From Syntrophomonadaceae bacterium (lineage in GTDB: Bacteria; Bacillota_D; Dethiobacteria; DTU022; PWGO01), in the NCBI GenBank assembly GCA_003554535.1, contig PWGT01000217.1, forward strand, positions 1-7,783: 7,783 bases of DNA. Reading direction: 5' to 3'. Within the stretch, counting starts at the first letter, position 1. Every line of letters begins with the position of its first letter. Positions 1-6,965 of this stretch are shown here, in pieces. The notes beneath the pieces were generated by a model, which did not search any database, had not been told where the DNA came from, and saw only the letters and a list, made by a program, of their open reading frames with translations. Both the position numbers and the translations under genes were made by a program.

Positions 1-417
1 CAGCTTGCCCCGGAAGATCAATTAAATCACTATTGGGAACTTCAAAGCACTTTTTCTGAATTAGAAAGATTAAACGATGAAATTTACAGAGTTTTTTCTC
101 AGCACATTACTGAAGACTTTTTATTTATGGGAATCCATGAACTGGTTACTAACGCTATAGAACACGGAAACAGAGAACACCCTGACCGGAAAGTTTATAT
201 AAATTTCACCATTACCAGTAATTACTTTTTGGCCACTATAGAAGATGAAGGCAAAGGTTTTAACTGGAAGGATAGAAAACACCAACCACTTGCCGCTGAA
301 AATCTAAAAGATAGAGGAAGGGGAATTTCCATTGCCCAAAAGTTAGCAGACAAAATCTTTTATAACAATAAAGGGAATAAAGCCTACTATTTCATCTCTC
401 TAGAAAATCCAATGTAA
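1..417 (+). CDS. RsbW/SpoIIAB-like HATPase domain protein (5' truncated)
   Basis: The reading frame is open from base 1, so the gene starts outside the window; 138 C-terminal residues are visible. The ATG at 127 should not be taken as the start, because it falls inside the ATP-binding N-box helix and the helix continues upstream in frame. Visible motifs (numbered from the first visible codon) are the N-box with E47 and N51 followed by IEHGN, the G1 box D82-E-G84-K-G86, and the G2 box with DRGRG at 104-108. This pattern fits GHKL serine kinases of the anti-sigma-factor type (RsbW, SpoIIAB), which phosphorylate STAS antagonists. There is no H-box typical of a sensor histidine kinase in the visible part. 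It could be a stand-alone kinase missing a short N-terminus, or the C-terminal domain of a larger regulator such as a PP2C-phosphatase fusion. It converges on the HD-GYP gene, and a STAS partner is encoded nearby on the other strand. Confidence 0.85.
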   Translation, partial: QLAPEDQLNHYWELQSTFSELERLNDEIYRVFSQHITEDFLFMGIHELVTNAIEHGNREHPDRKVYINFTITSNYFLATIEDEGKGFNWKDRKHQPLAAENLKDRGRGISIAQKLADKIFYNNKGNKAYYFISLENPM

Positions 418-472
418 ACACAATTACTTTAACAGATATTTCTACTTATGCGGTATATTTCACCTGGCAAAT

Positions 473-1996
473 TTATAATAACCTTTCGTAAATCTCATCA
501 AATTCATCCATTGACTCACGAAAAGCTTCAAGGGCTTGAGGGCAAAAATGTTTGGGCTGCAAACGGTCATCGCCTTCCAGTATGATACTACAGGATTTTT
601 GGTGTGAAAAAGCTGGTTTATATGGTCGCTTGCTTCTTAAAGCATCATATACATCGGCAATAGTCACCAGGCGTGCGGGAAGTGGAATTTCCTCCCCTGC
701 CAGTCCATAGGGATAACCGGTTCCATCCCAGCGTTCGTGATGAGAAAGGGCAATCTGGCGAGCTGTTTCCAAATAAGGGGAGTCACCAAGAATAACAACC
801 CCATATACCGTGTGAATTTCCATCTCTCTAAATTCTTCCTTGGTTAAAGGCCCCTCTTTAAGAAGTATGGCCGGATCTATTTTCATTTTCCCCACGTCAT
901 GCATCCATGCAGAGTAATTTATCTCTTCCAGGTGGCGCTCTTCAGAATAGAAATAAATGGCTAGTTTATGAGCAAATTCCCCCACTCTTAGAATATGATT
1001 ACCTGTTTCACTATCAATAGCCTCCGCTGCCCGGGAAAGGGCTCGCGCAGTATAAATAAAAGCCTCCCGTAAATCATTACTCTGCTGTTCAATGGCCTGG
1101 TAAAGTTGCAATTGGGAAAGAAGGCTTTTCAAGTTATGAACCTGTATAAAGCCTGAACCTGGTGGGTGATTTAACATCATGACCAGCAAATTATTCCTGT
1201 AGTAGGCAGAAAACCCTTTGAAATCTTTATTAACATATTCCTTTAAGTCTGAAGGGATTGATTTCCATGCTTCTTCATCGATGTTTTTCTCTTCTTTATG
1301 ATAAACACAGGGCTTGCCGGTTTGCTTTAAATATTCAATTAAAGTGCCTACATTTAAAGTAAAATAATAATTTATTACACTTCCCTTTGAATATGACCAT
1401 TCAAAAGTTGTTCCTCGCCAATTCCCGTTTGAATCCACTTCTCCTACCATGATCACTTCCGGATCCATGATTCCCGGAGAACCGCTGAGCATTTTTTCTA
1501 CAAGCTCTTCTTGCACTGAAGGAAACTTGAACCAAAATGGATCAAACTCATCAACAACCTGCTCCGAATAAAGCATTACTCGATTTACACTCTGGTATGA
1601 ATCTTGCAAATGCTGCAAGTAAAACTGAGAGTTAAATAAATTATTTACCCGGGCAGATACTTCCGGGTAATGCAAAGGCTTTACAAGTATATCATCTGCT
1701 CCACTTTCAAGCCCTTCAGCTTTTTTTTCAGGAGAATCTGAACTAATCATTAAAATTATGGCAAGGTTATTCAGCCCGATGTAATTATCGGCAGCACTAC
1801 AAAATTCTTGCCATTTTATATCCGGCAACTCATCATCTAATAAGACTAACCGTACCAAGCTATCCTGTTTTAGTTTTTCTATTCCTTCTTCTCCTGAATT
1901 AACGACTTCAACTTCATAACCTTCATCTACAAGTTTGCTTTCTAAACTTTCCGTTTTCTTTTCTCCCTTTTCTATTATTAAAAGCTTAAAAGCCAT
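473..1996 (-). CDS. Response regulator with HD-GYP cyclic-di-GMP phosphodiesterase domain
   Basis: This 507-residue cytoplasmic protein is expected to hydrolyse cyclic di-GMP under control of a receiver domain. The receiver spans about residues 3-122, with probable phosphoacceptor D54 (LLDDELP), S85 at the switch Ser/Thr position and the K106-P107 signature. The acidic pair normally found near residues 9-10 is E9-K10, so metal binding may be weakened. Residues about 150-295 look like an alpha/beta sensor domain, perhaps GAF-like, but this is only a guess. The HD-GYP domain (about 310-507) carries H334, H366-D367 (HDVGK), H395, H419-H420, D424 and GYP at 427-429, so the catalytic metal site looks intact. 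The usual late HFDP motif reads HFCP (C485). The ATG is preceded by an AAAGG-type ribosome binding site with 8 nt spacing. The gene lies 24 bp downstream of the STAS gene, probably in one transcript. Confidence 0.93.
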   Translation of the reverse strand: MAFKLLIIEKGEKKTESLESKLVDEGYEVEVVNSGEEGIEKLKQDSLVRLVLLDDELPDIKWQEFCSAADNYIGLNNLAIILMISSDSPEKKAEGLESGADDILVKPLHYPEVSARVNNLFNSQFYLQHLQDSYQSVNRVMLYSEQVVDEFDPFWFKFPSVQEELVEKMLSGSPGIMDPEVIMVGEVDSNGNWRGTTFEWSYSKGSVINYYFTLNVGTLIEYLKQTGKPCVYHKEEKNIDEEAWKSIPSDLKEYVNKDFKGFSAYYRNNLLVMMLNHPPGSGFIQVHNLKSLLSQLQLYQAIEQQSNDLREAFIYTARALSRAAEAIDSETGNHILRVGEFAHKLAIYFYSEERHLEEINYSAWMHDVGKMKIDPAILLKEGPLTKEEFREMEIHTVYGVVILGDSPYLETARQIALSHHERWDGTGYPYGLAGEEIPLPARLVTIADVYDALRSKRPYKPAFSHQKSCSIILEGDDRLQPKHFCPQALEAFRESMDEFDEIYERLL

Positions 1997-2020
1997 TTTC
2001 CCTACCTTTACTATTTATGT

Positions 2021-2326
2021 TTAAGATTCCTTTATCTCAATAACCCTGTCCAGGTGAACAAGGGTAAACATTTTCTTGACAAAATCACTAGCTACATTTT
2101 TAATTACTATTTTTCCACCTTTTTCCTTTACCCTTTTTTGCAAAAGCAACAGTTTCCCCAGTCCTGAACTATCCAGCCCTGTAACCTTAGAAAAATCCAA
2201 AACGATCCGCATTGCACCTTCATCGATTAATGAAATTATAGTATCTTGAAACTCAGTAGCAGAAGCAATATCAATTCTTCCTTCTGGATAAACGATATGT
2301 TCATTGCCCACTTTTTCCACCTTCAT
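2021..2326 (-). CDS. STAS-domain anti-sigma-factor antagonist (SpoIIAA/RsbV-like)
   Basis: The 101-residue product is a single STAS domain. It has the conserved loop GLDSSGLGKLL at residues 50-60, and S54 aligns with the serine that the partner kinase phosphorylates in SpoIIAA/RsbV. In that family the unphosphorylated antagonist binds the HATPase kinase and frees its target, a sigma factor or other output protein. The frame is open further upstream to 2431, but the start at 2326 is chosen because GGAGG (2336-2340) lies exactly 9 nt before this ATG and the STAS fold begins at once with the MKVEK strand. Its length is normal for the family. It is the first gene of a likely two-gene unit with the HD-GYP regulator. 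The truncated HATPase gene at the left edge is the natural candidate partner, but this is inferred from proximity only. Confidence 0.94.
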   Translation of the reverse strand: MKVEKVGNEHIVYPEGRIDIASATEFQDTIISLIDEGAMRIVLDFSKVTGLDSSGLGKLLLLQKRVKEKGGKIVIKNVASDFVKKMFTLVHLDRVIEIKES

Positions 2327-2335
2327 TAACTCACA

Positions 2336-2340
2336 CCTCC
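2336..2340 (-). promoter_or_regulatory. Ribosome binding site fixing the STAS start
   Basis: GGAGG on the minus strand lies 9 nt before the ATG at 2326. It decides against the longer in-frame reading that begins at 2431. Confidence 0.85.
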
Positions 2341-2448
2341 AACTCTTTTGGGTAGGGATGCAAACATTCATGAAACACTCATTTATATTCTGCGTATTAC
2401 TAAATAAATCCTTCTCTGAGCCAAACACCAAAAAGATTTAATCCTCAC

Positions 2449-2480
2449 ATACCATAATTTGAAGTTTTTATAAACTTGAA
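2449..2480 (-). promoter_or_regulatory. Weak candidate promoter for the STAS/HD-GYP unit
   Basis: Two readings overlap in the 179 bp gap upstream of the STAS gene. One is a sigma-B-like pair, GTTTAT (2475-2470) and TGGTAT (2454-2449), 15 nt apart, against the usual GTTTAA and GGGTAT with 12-14 nt. The other is a poor housekeeping match, TTCAAG (2480-2475) and TATGGT (2456-2451), 18 nt apart. Both are imperfect and the region is AT-rich, so a chance match is possible. Confidence 0.25.
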
Positions 2481-2505
2481 AAAATTTTCCCTGCCTACTT
2501 TACAA

Positions 2506-4950
2506 TTATTCCATAAAAGCCGTACTTTCCCAGTCTGTAAAATCTATCATTTTTACTTGCTCATCTCTGGAGTAGATAAAAGGAGGATATGTATGCATAA
2601 TAGCATCATTAATCAGTTCCTCTCCAGGTTCTTCTCCATTATAAGGAGCAATCATCAAACTAAACTGCTGCCGGCCTCCTCTATATGAAGGTGCGCTACT
2701 CATACATCTTTCTTCAAACCCCATAGCCTTTCGTGGAACCAACCCAGTTCTTTTCACAGGCGAATTTAATTGCTCTCCCTGATATACTCCAAAGGGGTTG
2801 ATAATTAATTTATCGAAATCATCTTCTTTTTTCAGCCTTGCCCGGGCAAAAGCAAAACTATTATCAGCAGACAAACTTTGAGCTAGCAGAATCCCCCTGC
2901 TCCTAACAGCAAAAGAAACAAAGCTGCAAGAGATGGCATTGTTGCTGGCATCAACCTCTTTATTTTTACTGAATTGTTCATAGTTAAAATCATAGTGGTT
3001 TAAATCACCTAAAAAGTTATGTTTATAGACTCGAATGGGATTTATCCAACTCCCTCTGAACGCAGGAACTATTTCCAACGGACGAATTTCTTGCCAGCGT
3101 ATATCGTAACCTCTATTAAATTTTTTGACTTTTTTTCTTTTATCTCCAAAATCGCTGGTTAGAGGATAGGAAATATCCATATCCACAAATAAATATGGCA
3201 AATCACCGGCAATCATATATATTTTTTCATAGTTGGCTACTTTTCCCTGGTTCTTACTTAAAACAACTTTACCTCTCTCTTTTACAAAAGCAGCTTTGCC
3301 TTCTATACCATAAAACTCAAACGATACATCAGAAGCAGGTATTACCTTACCCCGGTAGTTAATGGAAGTTACGAAAGAACCGAGATCAGTTACCATGTGC
3401 CCTTCATGGTACAATACCAGTTCATTAATTCTCCTTTTGCACAATTCCAGATAAGAATTGCCTATGGTTTCTTCACCCACAAAAACCGAAGAAGAGTTAC
3501 CGGTAGTCTCTCTCTCTAACTCAATTTCTTCATCTACACCTGAATATATCAGGTTTTGCTCCCGGCGTCCAAAAACATCTCTGGAAAAAGATAATTCTAC
3601 CCCCTTGCCACTCAAAGAACTACCATCCAGGCATTGGGCTCTAATTAAACCCTTTTTCTTACCTTTTCCACGATAATACAGCCTTGGGAAAACAGCTCTA
3701 ATACTATTAGCTTCTCCTTTAATACTGTCCAAGGCCCGATTTAATGTTTGCTTCGATTTTTCAATACTTGATTTAATTCTTTCTCTACCTTCTTCTATAA
3801 GAGGCTTGGCAACCAATGGGACTTCCGGCCCAAAGTAATAAGTATTGGTTGCCTCCAACAACTTTTCTACATTCTCCTCTACTTCCTGCATAATTTCATT
3901 ATCATGAGTAGAAATAGCCAGGGCATATTCTGAATTCAACCTGCACCTGTCAATGCCGCTCCAGAGCTTGGTATTTTCCAACTTATCCGCCCAAGAAGCA
4001 TAACCATCAAAACTCCCGCAAGCCAAGTCTTGCCCCACATTTATTTCTCCTACTGGAGGATGTCCCCGCAAATAATCATATGGAGAAGAAAATTCTATAA
4101 AAGATAATTTACTTAATTGCTGAATATAATAATTTATCCCTCCAGCAAACAAAGGTTTGCTCAACTTCAGTTCTTTTTTTATGGCTGTATTTAGATACCC
4201 CTGCCAGAAATCATCACCGGCATCCATGTCAACTAAAAATAACATATCAAGAGGTTGCCCCATTTCCAACTGCTCACGGCGCAATTCCTTTAACATGCAG
4301 GAAAAGCCCAAATTGTCATATACATCACCACCACTAATTGCTGGCAAAAGTACAATTTTATCCTCTACATCAGGAGCAGAATACCACAGGGGATTAAACC
4401 TCTTTTCTACCGGTAATTTGGGGATAAAATTGCTAAATCCGTGAAATGGAATTCCGCTGTATAAAACTGAAACAGCTTCCATTCCCACTTTTTTATACAA
4501 AGGGATCAGGCCGGGAGTTACCATGTTTTCATGGGGCCTGACTATGGGAGTAACTTTACCGAAAATATCCCTTAATCCAGTATTATTTTCGTTGGAAACA
4601 GCTTTATGAAAATCCTTACGTAGTTCTTTTTCCGTCAAAGCGGAAGTTAAACCACCACTATAAGAGACAAGCTCAATTTCGTCAAATCCAGTTTCTACCC
4701 TATGCTTTATCCTTTGGACAAGCTCCGGAGAATGATTAAGTATAATATTTTCTAAAGAATTGTAATTTGTAAAACTCCAAGTCCCCTTGACAGAAATTCC
4801 ATGCGAATTATAACCATCCAGGGCATCCAAAATATATTCTATCCTCTTCAAATATTGAAAAGTTTCGTTACTTAAAAAGCGTTTTTCTTCAGGATTATAA
4901 TTAATATTGACATTAAACCTGAAAGACACATAAATATTTACATCATTCAT
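2506..4950 (-). CDS. Large protein with divergent GH57/GH38-like N-terminal region
   Basis: The 814-residue protein has no recognisable signal peptide or membrane segment. Its first ~340 residues resemble the alpha/beta barrel of the glycoside hydrolase 57/38 and deacetylase superfamily in layout: an N-terminal strand (YVSFRFNVNI, 7-16), a region around 75-112 (ELVQRIKHRVETGFDEIELVSY), and RPHENM (138-143) followed by LIPLYKKVGMEAV (148-160). E141 would sit where GH57 enzymes carry the catalytic glutamate, and D241/D243/D246/D247 (VDMDAGDD) could supply an acid/base residue. The HxHxP and YxH histidine motifs of GH57 are absent. Residues about 350-412 are helical and charged, and about 415-814 are beta-rich, like the sandwich domains behind such barrels. 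The ATG at 4950 follows a run of six G (4964-4959) at 8 nt spacing, an unusual but workable ribosome binding site. The family call rests on motif resemblance only; enzymatic activity and substrate are unknown. That it is a real gene is clear from its length. Confidence 0.55.
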   Translation of the reverse strand: MNDVNIYVSFRFNVNINYNPEEKRFLSNETFQYLKRIEYILDALDGYNSHGISVKGTWSFTNYNSLENIILNHSPELVQRIKHRVETGFDEIELVSYSGGLTSALTEKELRKDFHKAVSNENNTGLRDIFGKVTPIVRPHENMVTPGLIPLYKKVGMEAVSVLYSGIPFHGFSNFIPKLPVEKRFNPLWYSAPDVEDKIVLLPAISGGDVYDNLGFSCMLKELRREQLEMGQPLDMLFLVDMDAGDDFWQGYLNTAIKKELKLSKPLFAGGINYYIQQLSKLSFIEFSSPYDYLRGHPPVGEINVGQDLACGSFDGYASWADKLENTKLWSGIDRCRLNSEYALAISTHDNEIMQEVEENVEKLLEATNTYYFGPEVPLVAKPLIEEGRERIKSSIEKSKQTLNRALDSIKGEANSIRAVFPRLYYRGKGKKKGLIRAQCLDGSSLSGKGVELSFSRDVFGRREQNLIYSGVDEEIELERETTGNSSSVFVGEETIGNSYLELCKRRINELVLYHEGHMVTDLGSFVTSINYRGKVIPASDVSFEFYGIEGKAAFVKERGKVVLSKNQGKVANYEKIYMIAGDLPYLFVDMDISYPLTSDFGDKRKKVKKFNRGYDIRWQEIRPLEIVPAFRGSWINPIRVYKHNFLGDLNHYDFNYEQFSKNKEVDASNNAISCSFVSFAVRSRGILLAQSLSADNSFAFARARLKKEDDFDKLIINPFGVYQGEQLNSPVKRTGLVPRKAMGFEERCMSSAPSYRGGRQQFSLMIAPYNGEEPGEELINDAIMHTYPPFIYSRDEQVKMIDFTDWESTAFME

Positions 4951-5034
4951 GAATACATCCCCCCATACCTCACCTTGCCCAAACCAACTCGTTTAAAAAT
5001 TGTTTATTCTTTCCATAAAGCGGAGTACGCATAA

Positions 5035-5103
5035 TGGGGACGATTAATACTACCCTACAGCGAAAAAAGGAACAACCTGAAGAAAAGTAGTATTTCGTCC
5101 CCA
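5035..5103. repeat. 69 bp imperfect palindrome with GGGGACGA ends
   Basis: Left arm TGGGGACGA (5035-5043) plus AATACTAC (5046-5053) pairs completely with right arm GTAGTATT (5087-5094) plus TCGTCCCCA (5095-5103). This gives 17 base pairs, with TT (5044-5045) as the only bulge, around a 33 nt purine-rich loop. Palindromes ending in GGGGAC/GTCCCC are, from memory, common dispersed elements in Clostridia and often flank IS200-like REP-associated tyrosine transposases. No transposase lies here, so this would be a non-autonomous copy. No target-site duplication is visible. There is no T-run after the stem on either strand, so it is not a normal intrinsic terminator. It lies between the alcohol dehydrogenase stop codon and the start of the 814-residue gene. 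Confidence 0.75.
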
Positions 5104-5141
5104 CCTGCCATAGGGATTTGAAAAACTAAAATTACCTCTGC

Positions 5142-6326
5142 CTAGTTATAAGCCTTTTTCAGAATTTCCAATATATCACTGCTGTCAGCGTCTTTGGGGT
5201 TAAAATTAAGAGCGCCATCATCAATTGCCGCTTCAGCTATGGCTTGCAGTTGGCCTCTTTTAATTCCTGCTTCTTCTAGTGTAATAGGCATACCTGTGAG
5301 TTCATTTAACTTTTTGTTCAACTGTTTTATTGTTTCTACAGATCTTTCCGCTCTCTGATTAGCCGGAGTTTTAGCATATACGTCTGCCCCAGCCAGGGGA
5401 AGCAACAATTCTGCATATTCTTCAGCACAAACTTCCATGTTGTATTCCATTCCAAATGGCAAAAAGATAGCCATGGCCTCTCCGTGAGATATATGACCAA
5501 TGCCGCCTGCAGCATGCCCCATGGCATGGACTATACCACACATTGAATTGGAAAAAGCACATCCTGCAAGCAAAGAAGCGTTAGCCATAGCAAGGCGAGC
5601 ATCTTTATCTTTTGGTTTCTCAATGGTTTCTATAAAATAATCCCGCATCATACTAATAGCTGAATATACGTAAGCATCACTAACAGGATTCTTCTGAATG
5701 CATGAATAAGCTTCCACGGCGTGGGTAAGAGCATCCATTCCACTCCCGGCTGTAAGTCTGGGGGGTACAGAAAGAGTAGTTCTGCTATCTAGAATTGCCA
5801 CATCCGGAATAAGAGTGTAAGAAGTGAACGCCATTTTGCAGTTTCTTTCTACGTTATTAATAACTGCTGCCAGGGTCACTTCCGATCCTGTGCCAGAAGT
5901 AGCAGGGATGGCAATAAATGGCTTCATCTTCTTGGTTAAGTGCTCCGCTCCTATGTAATCCATTAAATCGTCTGCATTTTCCGTTACCACAATGTTAACT
6001 CCCTTGGCTGTGTCCAGAACTGAACCTCCGCCCAGTGCTATAATTGAATCGCAATTATACTGTTTATACATCCTTGCAATTTCATTAACTACCAAATTTG
6101 ATGAATCAGGGGGAGTGTCCTTGTATAAAGCACCCACTGTAATGTCATACCCAGCCAGGGAATCAATCAAAAGTTTATCCAACCCAACTTTTACAGCAGT
6201 TTTGAATGTTATAACGATAGGCCTTTCTGCTCCCAGTAATTTAAGTTCGTGCCCTACACTTTCAAGCGCATCGTGCCCGGAAATTATCTTTACCGGGTTG
6301 TAATACTCGTAATAAGAAGGTATCAT
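5142..6326 (-). CDS. Iron-containing alcohol dehydrogenase (group III)
   Basis: This 394-residue cytoplasmic oxidoreductase is expected to interconvert alcohols and aldehydes with NAD(P)H. The N-terminal nucleotide-binding domain carries GGGSVLD at 99-105 and PATSGTGSE at 141-149. The second half supplies the expected metal ligands D198, H202, H267 and H281, in GMDALTHAVEAY (196-207), GIVHAMGH (264-271) and HGEAMA (281-286). The length is typical (about 380-400) and no catalytic residue is missing. Substrate cannot be read from sequence: butanol-, propanediol- and lactaldehyde-type members share these motifs. The ATG follows AGGAGG (6339-6334) at 7 nt spacing. It lies 18 bp downstream of the SCP2-like gene, so the two are almost certainly cotranscribed. 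No convincing terminator hairpin with a T-run follows it. Confidence 0.96.
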   Translation of the reverse strand: MIPSYYEYYNPVKIISGHDALESVGHELKLLGAERPIVITFKTAVKVGLDKLLIDSLAGYDITVGALYKDTPPDSSNLVVNEIARMYKQYNCDSIIALGGGSVLDTAKGVNIVVTENADDLMDYIGAEHLTKKMKPFIAIPATSGTGSEVTLAAVINNVERNCKMAFTSYTLIPDVAILDSRTTLSVPPRLTAGSGMDALTHAVEAYSCIQKNPVSDAYVYSAISMMRDYFIETIEKPKDKDARLAMANASLLAGCAFSNSMCGIVHAMGHAAGGIGHISHGEAMAIFLPFGMEYNMEVCAEEYAELLLPLAGADVYAKTPANQRAERSVETIKQLNKKLNELTGMPITLEEAGIKRGQLQAIAEAAIDDGALNFNPKDADSSDILEILKKAYN

Positions 6327-6333
6327 TTGTACT

Positions 6334-6339
6334 CCTCCT
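6334..6339 (-). promoter_or_regulatory. Strong ribosome binding site of the alcohol dehydrogenase
   Basis: AGGAGG on the minus strand, inside a longer GAGGAGGAG, lies 7 nt before the ATG at 6326 and fills half of the 18 bp gap to the upstream gene. This suggests high translation independent of the upstream gene. Confidence 0.85.
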
Positions 6340-6344
6340 CAAAT

Positions 6345-6965
6345 TTAGAATAGTTTCGGTTTTCCTGTAGGAACCGCAATCAAATAAGCGTACAATCGGG
6401 TCATCCAGCGTTCTTTAGTCATTTCCGGTTGGCGCTTTAAAATTCTTTTGGAAATAAACCCGGGGAATAACAAAAATTGAACTATATTCAAGCAGCGTAT
6501 CAACTGCATGGCTTTATCGTTATCCCCTCTAACGCTCATACGATGCTGAGCATAGGCATTGTGACTGCTTAATTGAGTAGTAAACATTTTGAATGCCGAA
6601 TCAATATTTTTAATAGATATGACCAGATCAGCTTCTATTTTGTTCATTCCCACAAAGTTTAACATCCCGTCTTGTTTCTTAAGTGCAAGATAAGGACCAT
6701 CGGGTAAAACCTCAAAGAGCACTTTAAAGCCTTCATCCCAACGGTCAACTTCTTTCTTTACGTCCTCATCCTGCAGAGCTATTGCCGGTATAGCCCTGCC
6801 CATGGCAAACAAAAGTGCTGAAACCGTAGCTTTTTGCAGAGGCCTGTCGCCAGGCTTTATATCTGTTTCTTGGGGAGCTTTCACACTTTTCACCTCATTT
6901 AACGTTTTTTGAAATAATTCGCGGGGCGCCTCTAAAATTGTCTTTCCCTCCTTTCTATACTGCAT
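6345..6965 (-). CDS. SCP2-like (sterol carrier protein 2 fold) protein
   Basis: The frame encodes 206 residues. The segment about 75-180 resembles bacterial SCP2-fold lipid-binding proteins: an ADLVISIKN strand (112-120), DSAFKMFTTQL (122-132), AYAQHRMSVRGD (137-148), then KAMQLIRCLN (151-160) and a basic FISKRILKRQP tail (170-180). Members of this fold bind acyl chains or other hydrophobic ligands; the ligand here is unknown. No signal peptide is seen. The start is uncertain: the ATG at 6965 has no good ribosome binding site, while AAGGAGG lies inside the frame 8 nt before an ATT codon at 6938-6936, which would give a 197-residue product. It is followed 18 bp later by the iron-containing alcohol dehydrogenase, so a role with aldehydes, alcohols or a lipid-linked redox reaction is plausible but unproven. 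Confidence 0.75.
   Translation of the reverse strand: MQYRKEGKTILEAPRELFQKTLNEVKSVKAPQETDIKPGDRPLQKATVSALLFAMGRAIPAIALQDEDVKKEVDRWDEGFKVLFEVLPDGPYLALKKQDGMLNFVGMNKIEADLVISIKNIDSAFKMFTTQLSSHNAYAQHRMSVRGDNDKAMQLIRCLNIVQFLLFPGFISKRILKRQPEMTKERWMTRLYAYLIAVPTGKPKLF
6947..6951 (-). promoter_or_regulatory. Ribosome binding site inside the annotated SCP2-like frame
   Basis: GGAGG, within AAGGAGGG, lies at codons 5-7 of the longest frame. It is correctly spaced (8 nt) for initiation at the ATT codon 6938-6936 but lies downstream of the only nearby ATG. It may mark a non-canonical start or be chance from Lys-Glu-Gly codons. Confidence 0.4.

Noticed and set aside
2327..2431. 35-codon N-terminal extension of the STAS protein
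   Set aside because: It reads through the strong GGAGG ribosome binding site and adds sequence outside the compact STAS fold.
2462..2477. AAGTTT/AAACTT hairpin after the 814-residue gene as a terminator
   Set aside because: Only six A/T-dominated pairs and no T-run after it on the minus strand; it also overlaps the candidate STAS promoter.
2476..2688. Plus-strand open frame overlapping the end of the 814-residue gene
   Set aside because: It lies antisense to a clearly coding gene, has a low-complexity, frame-shadow composition and no family motif. The same holds for plus-strand frames at 3458-3676, 4157-4444 and 5992-6303, and the minus-strand frame 5336-5527 inside the alcohol dehydrogenase.
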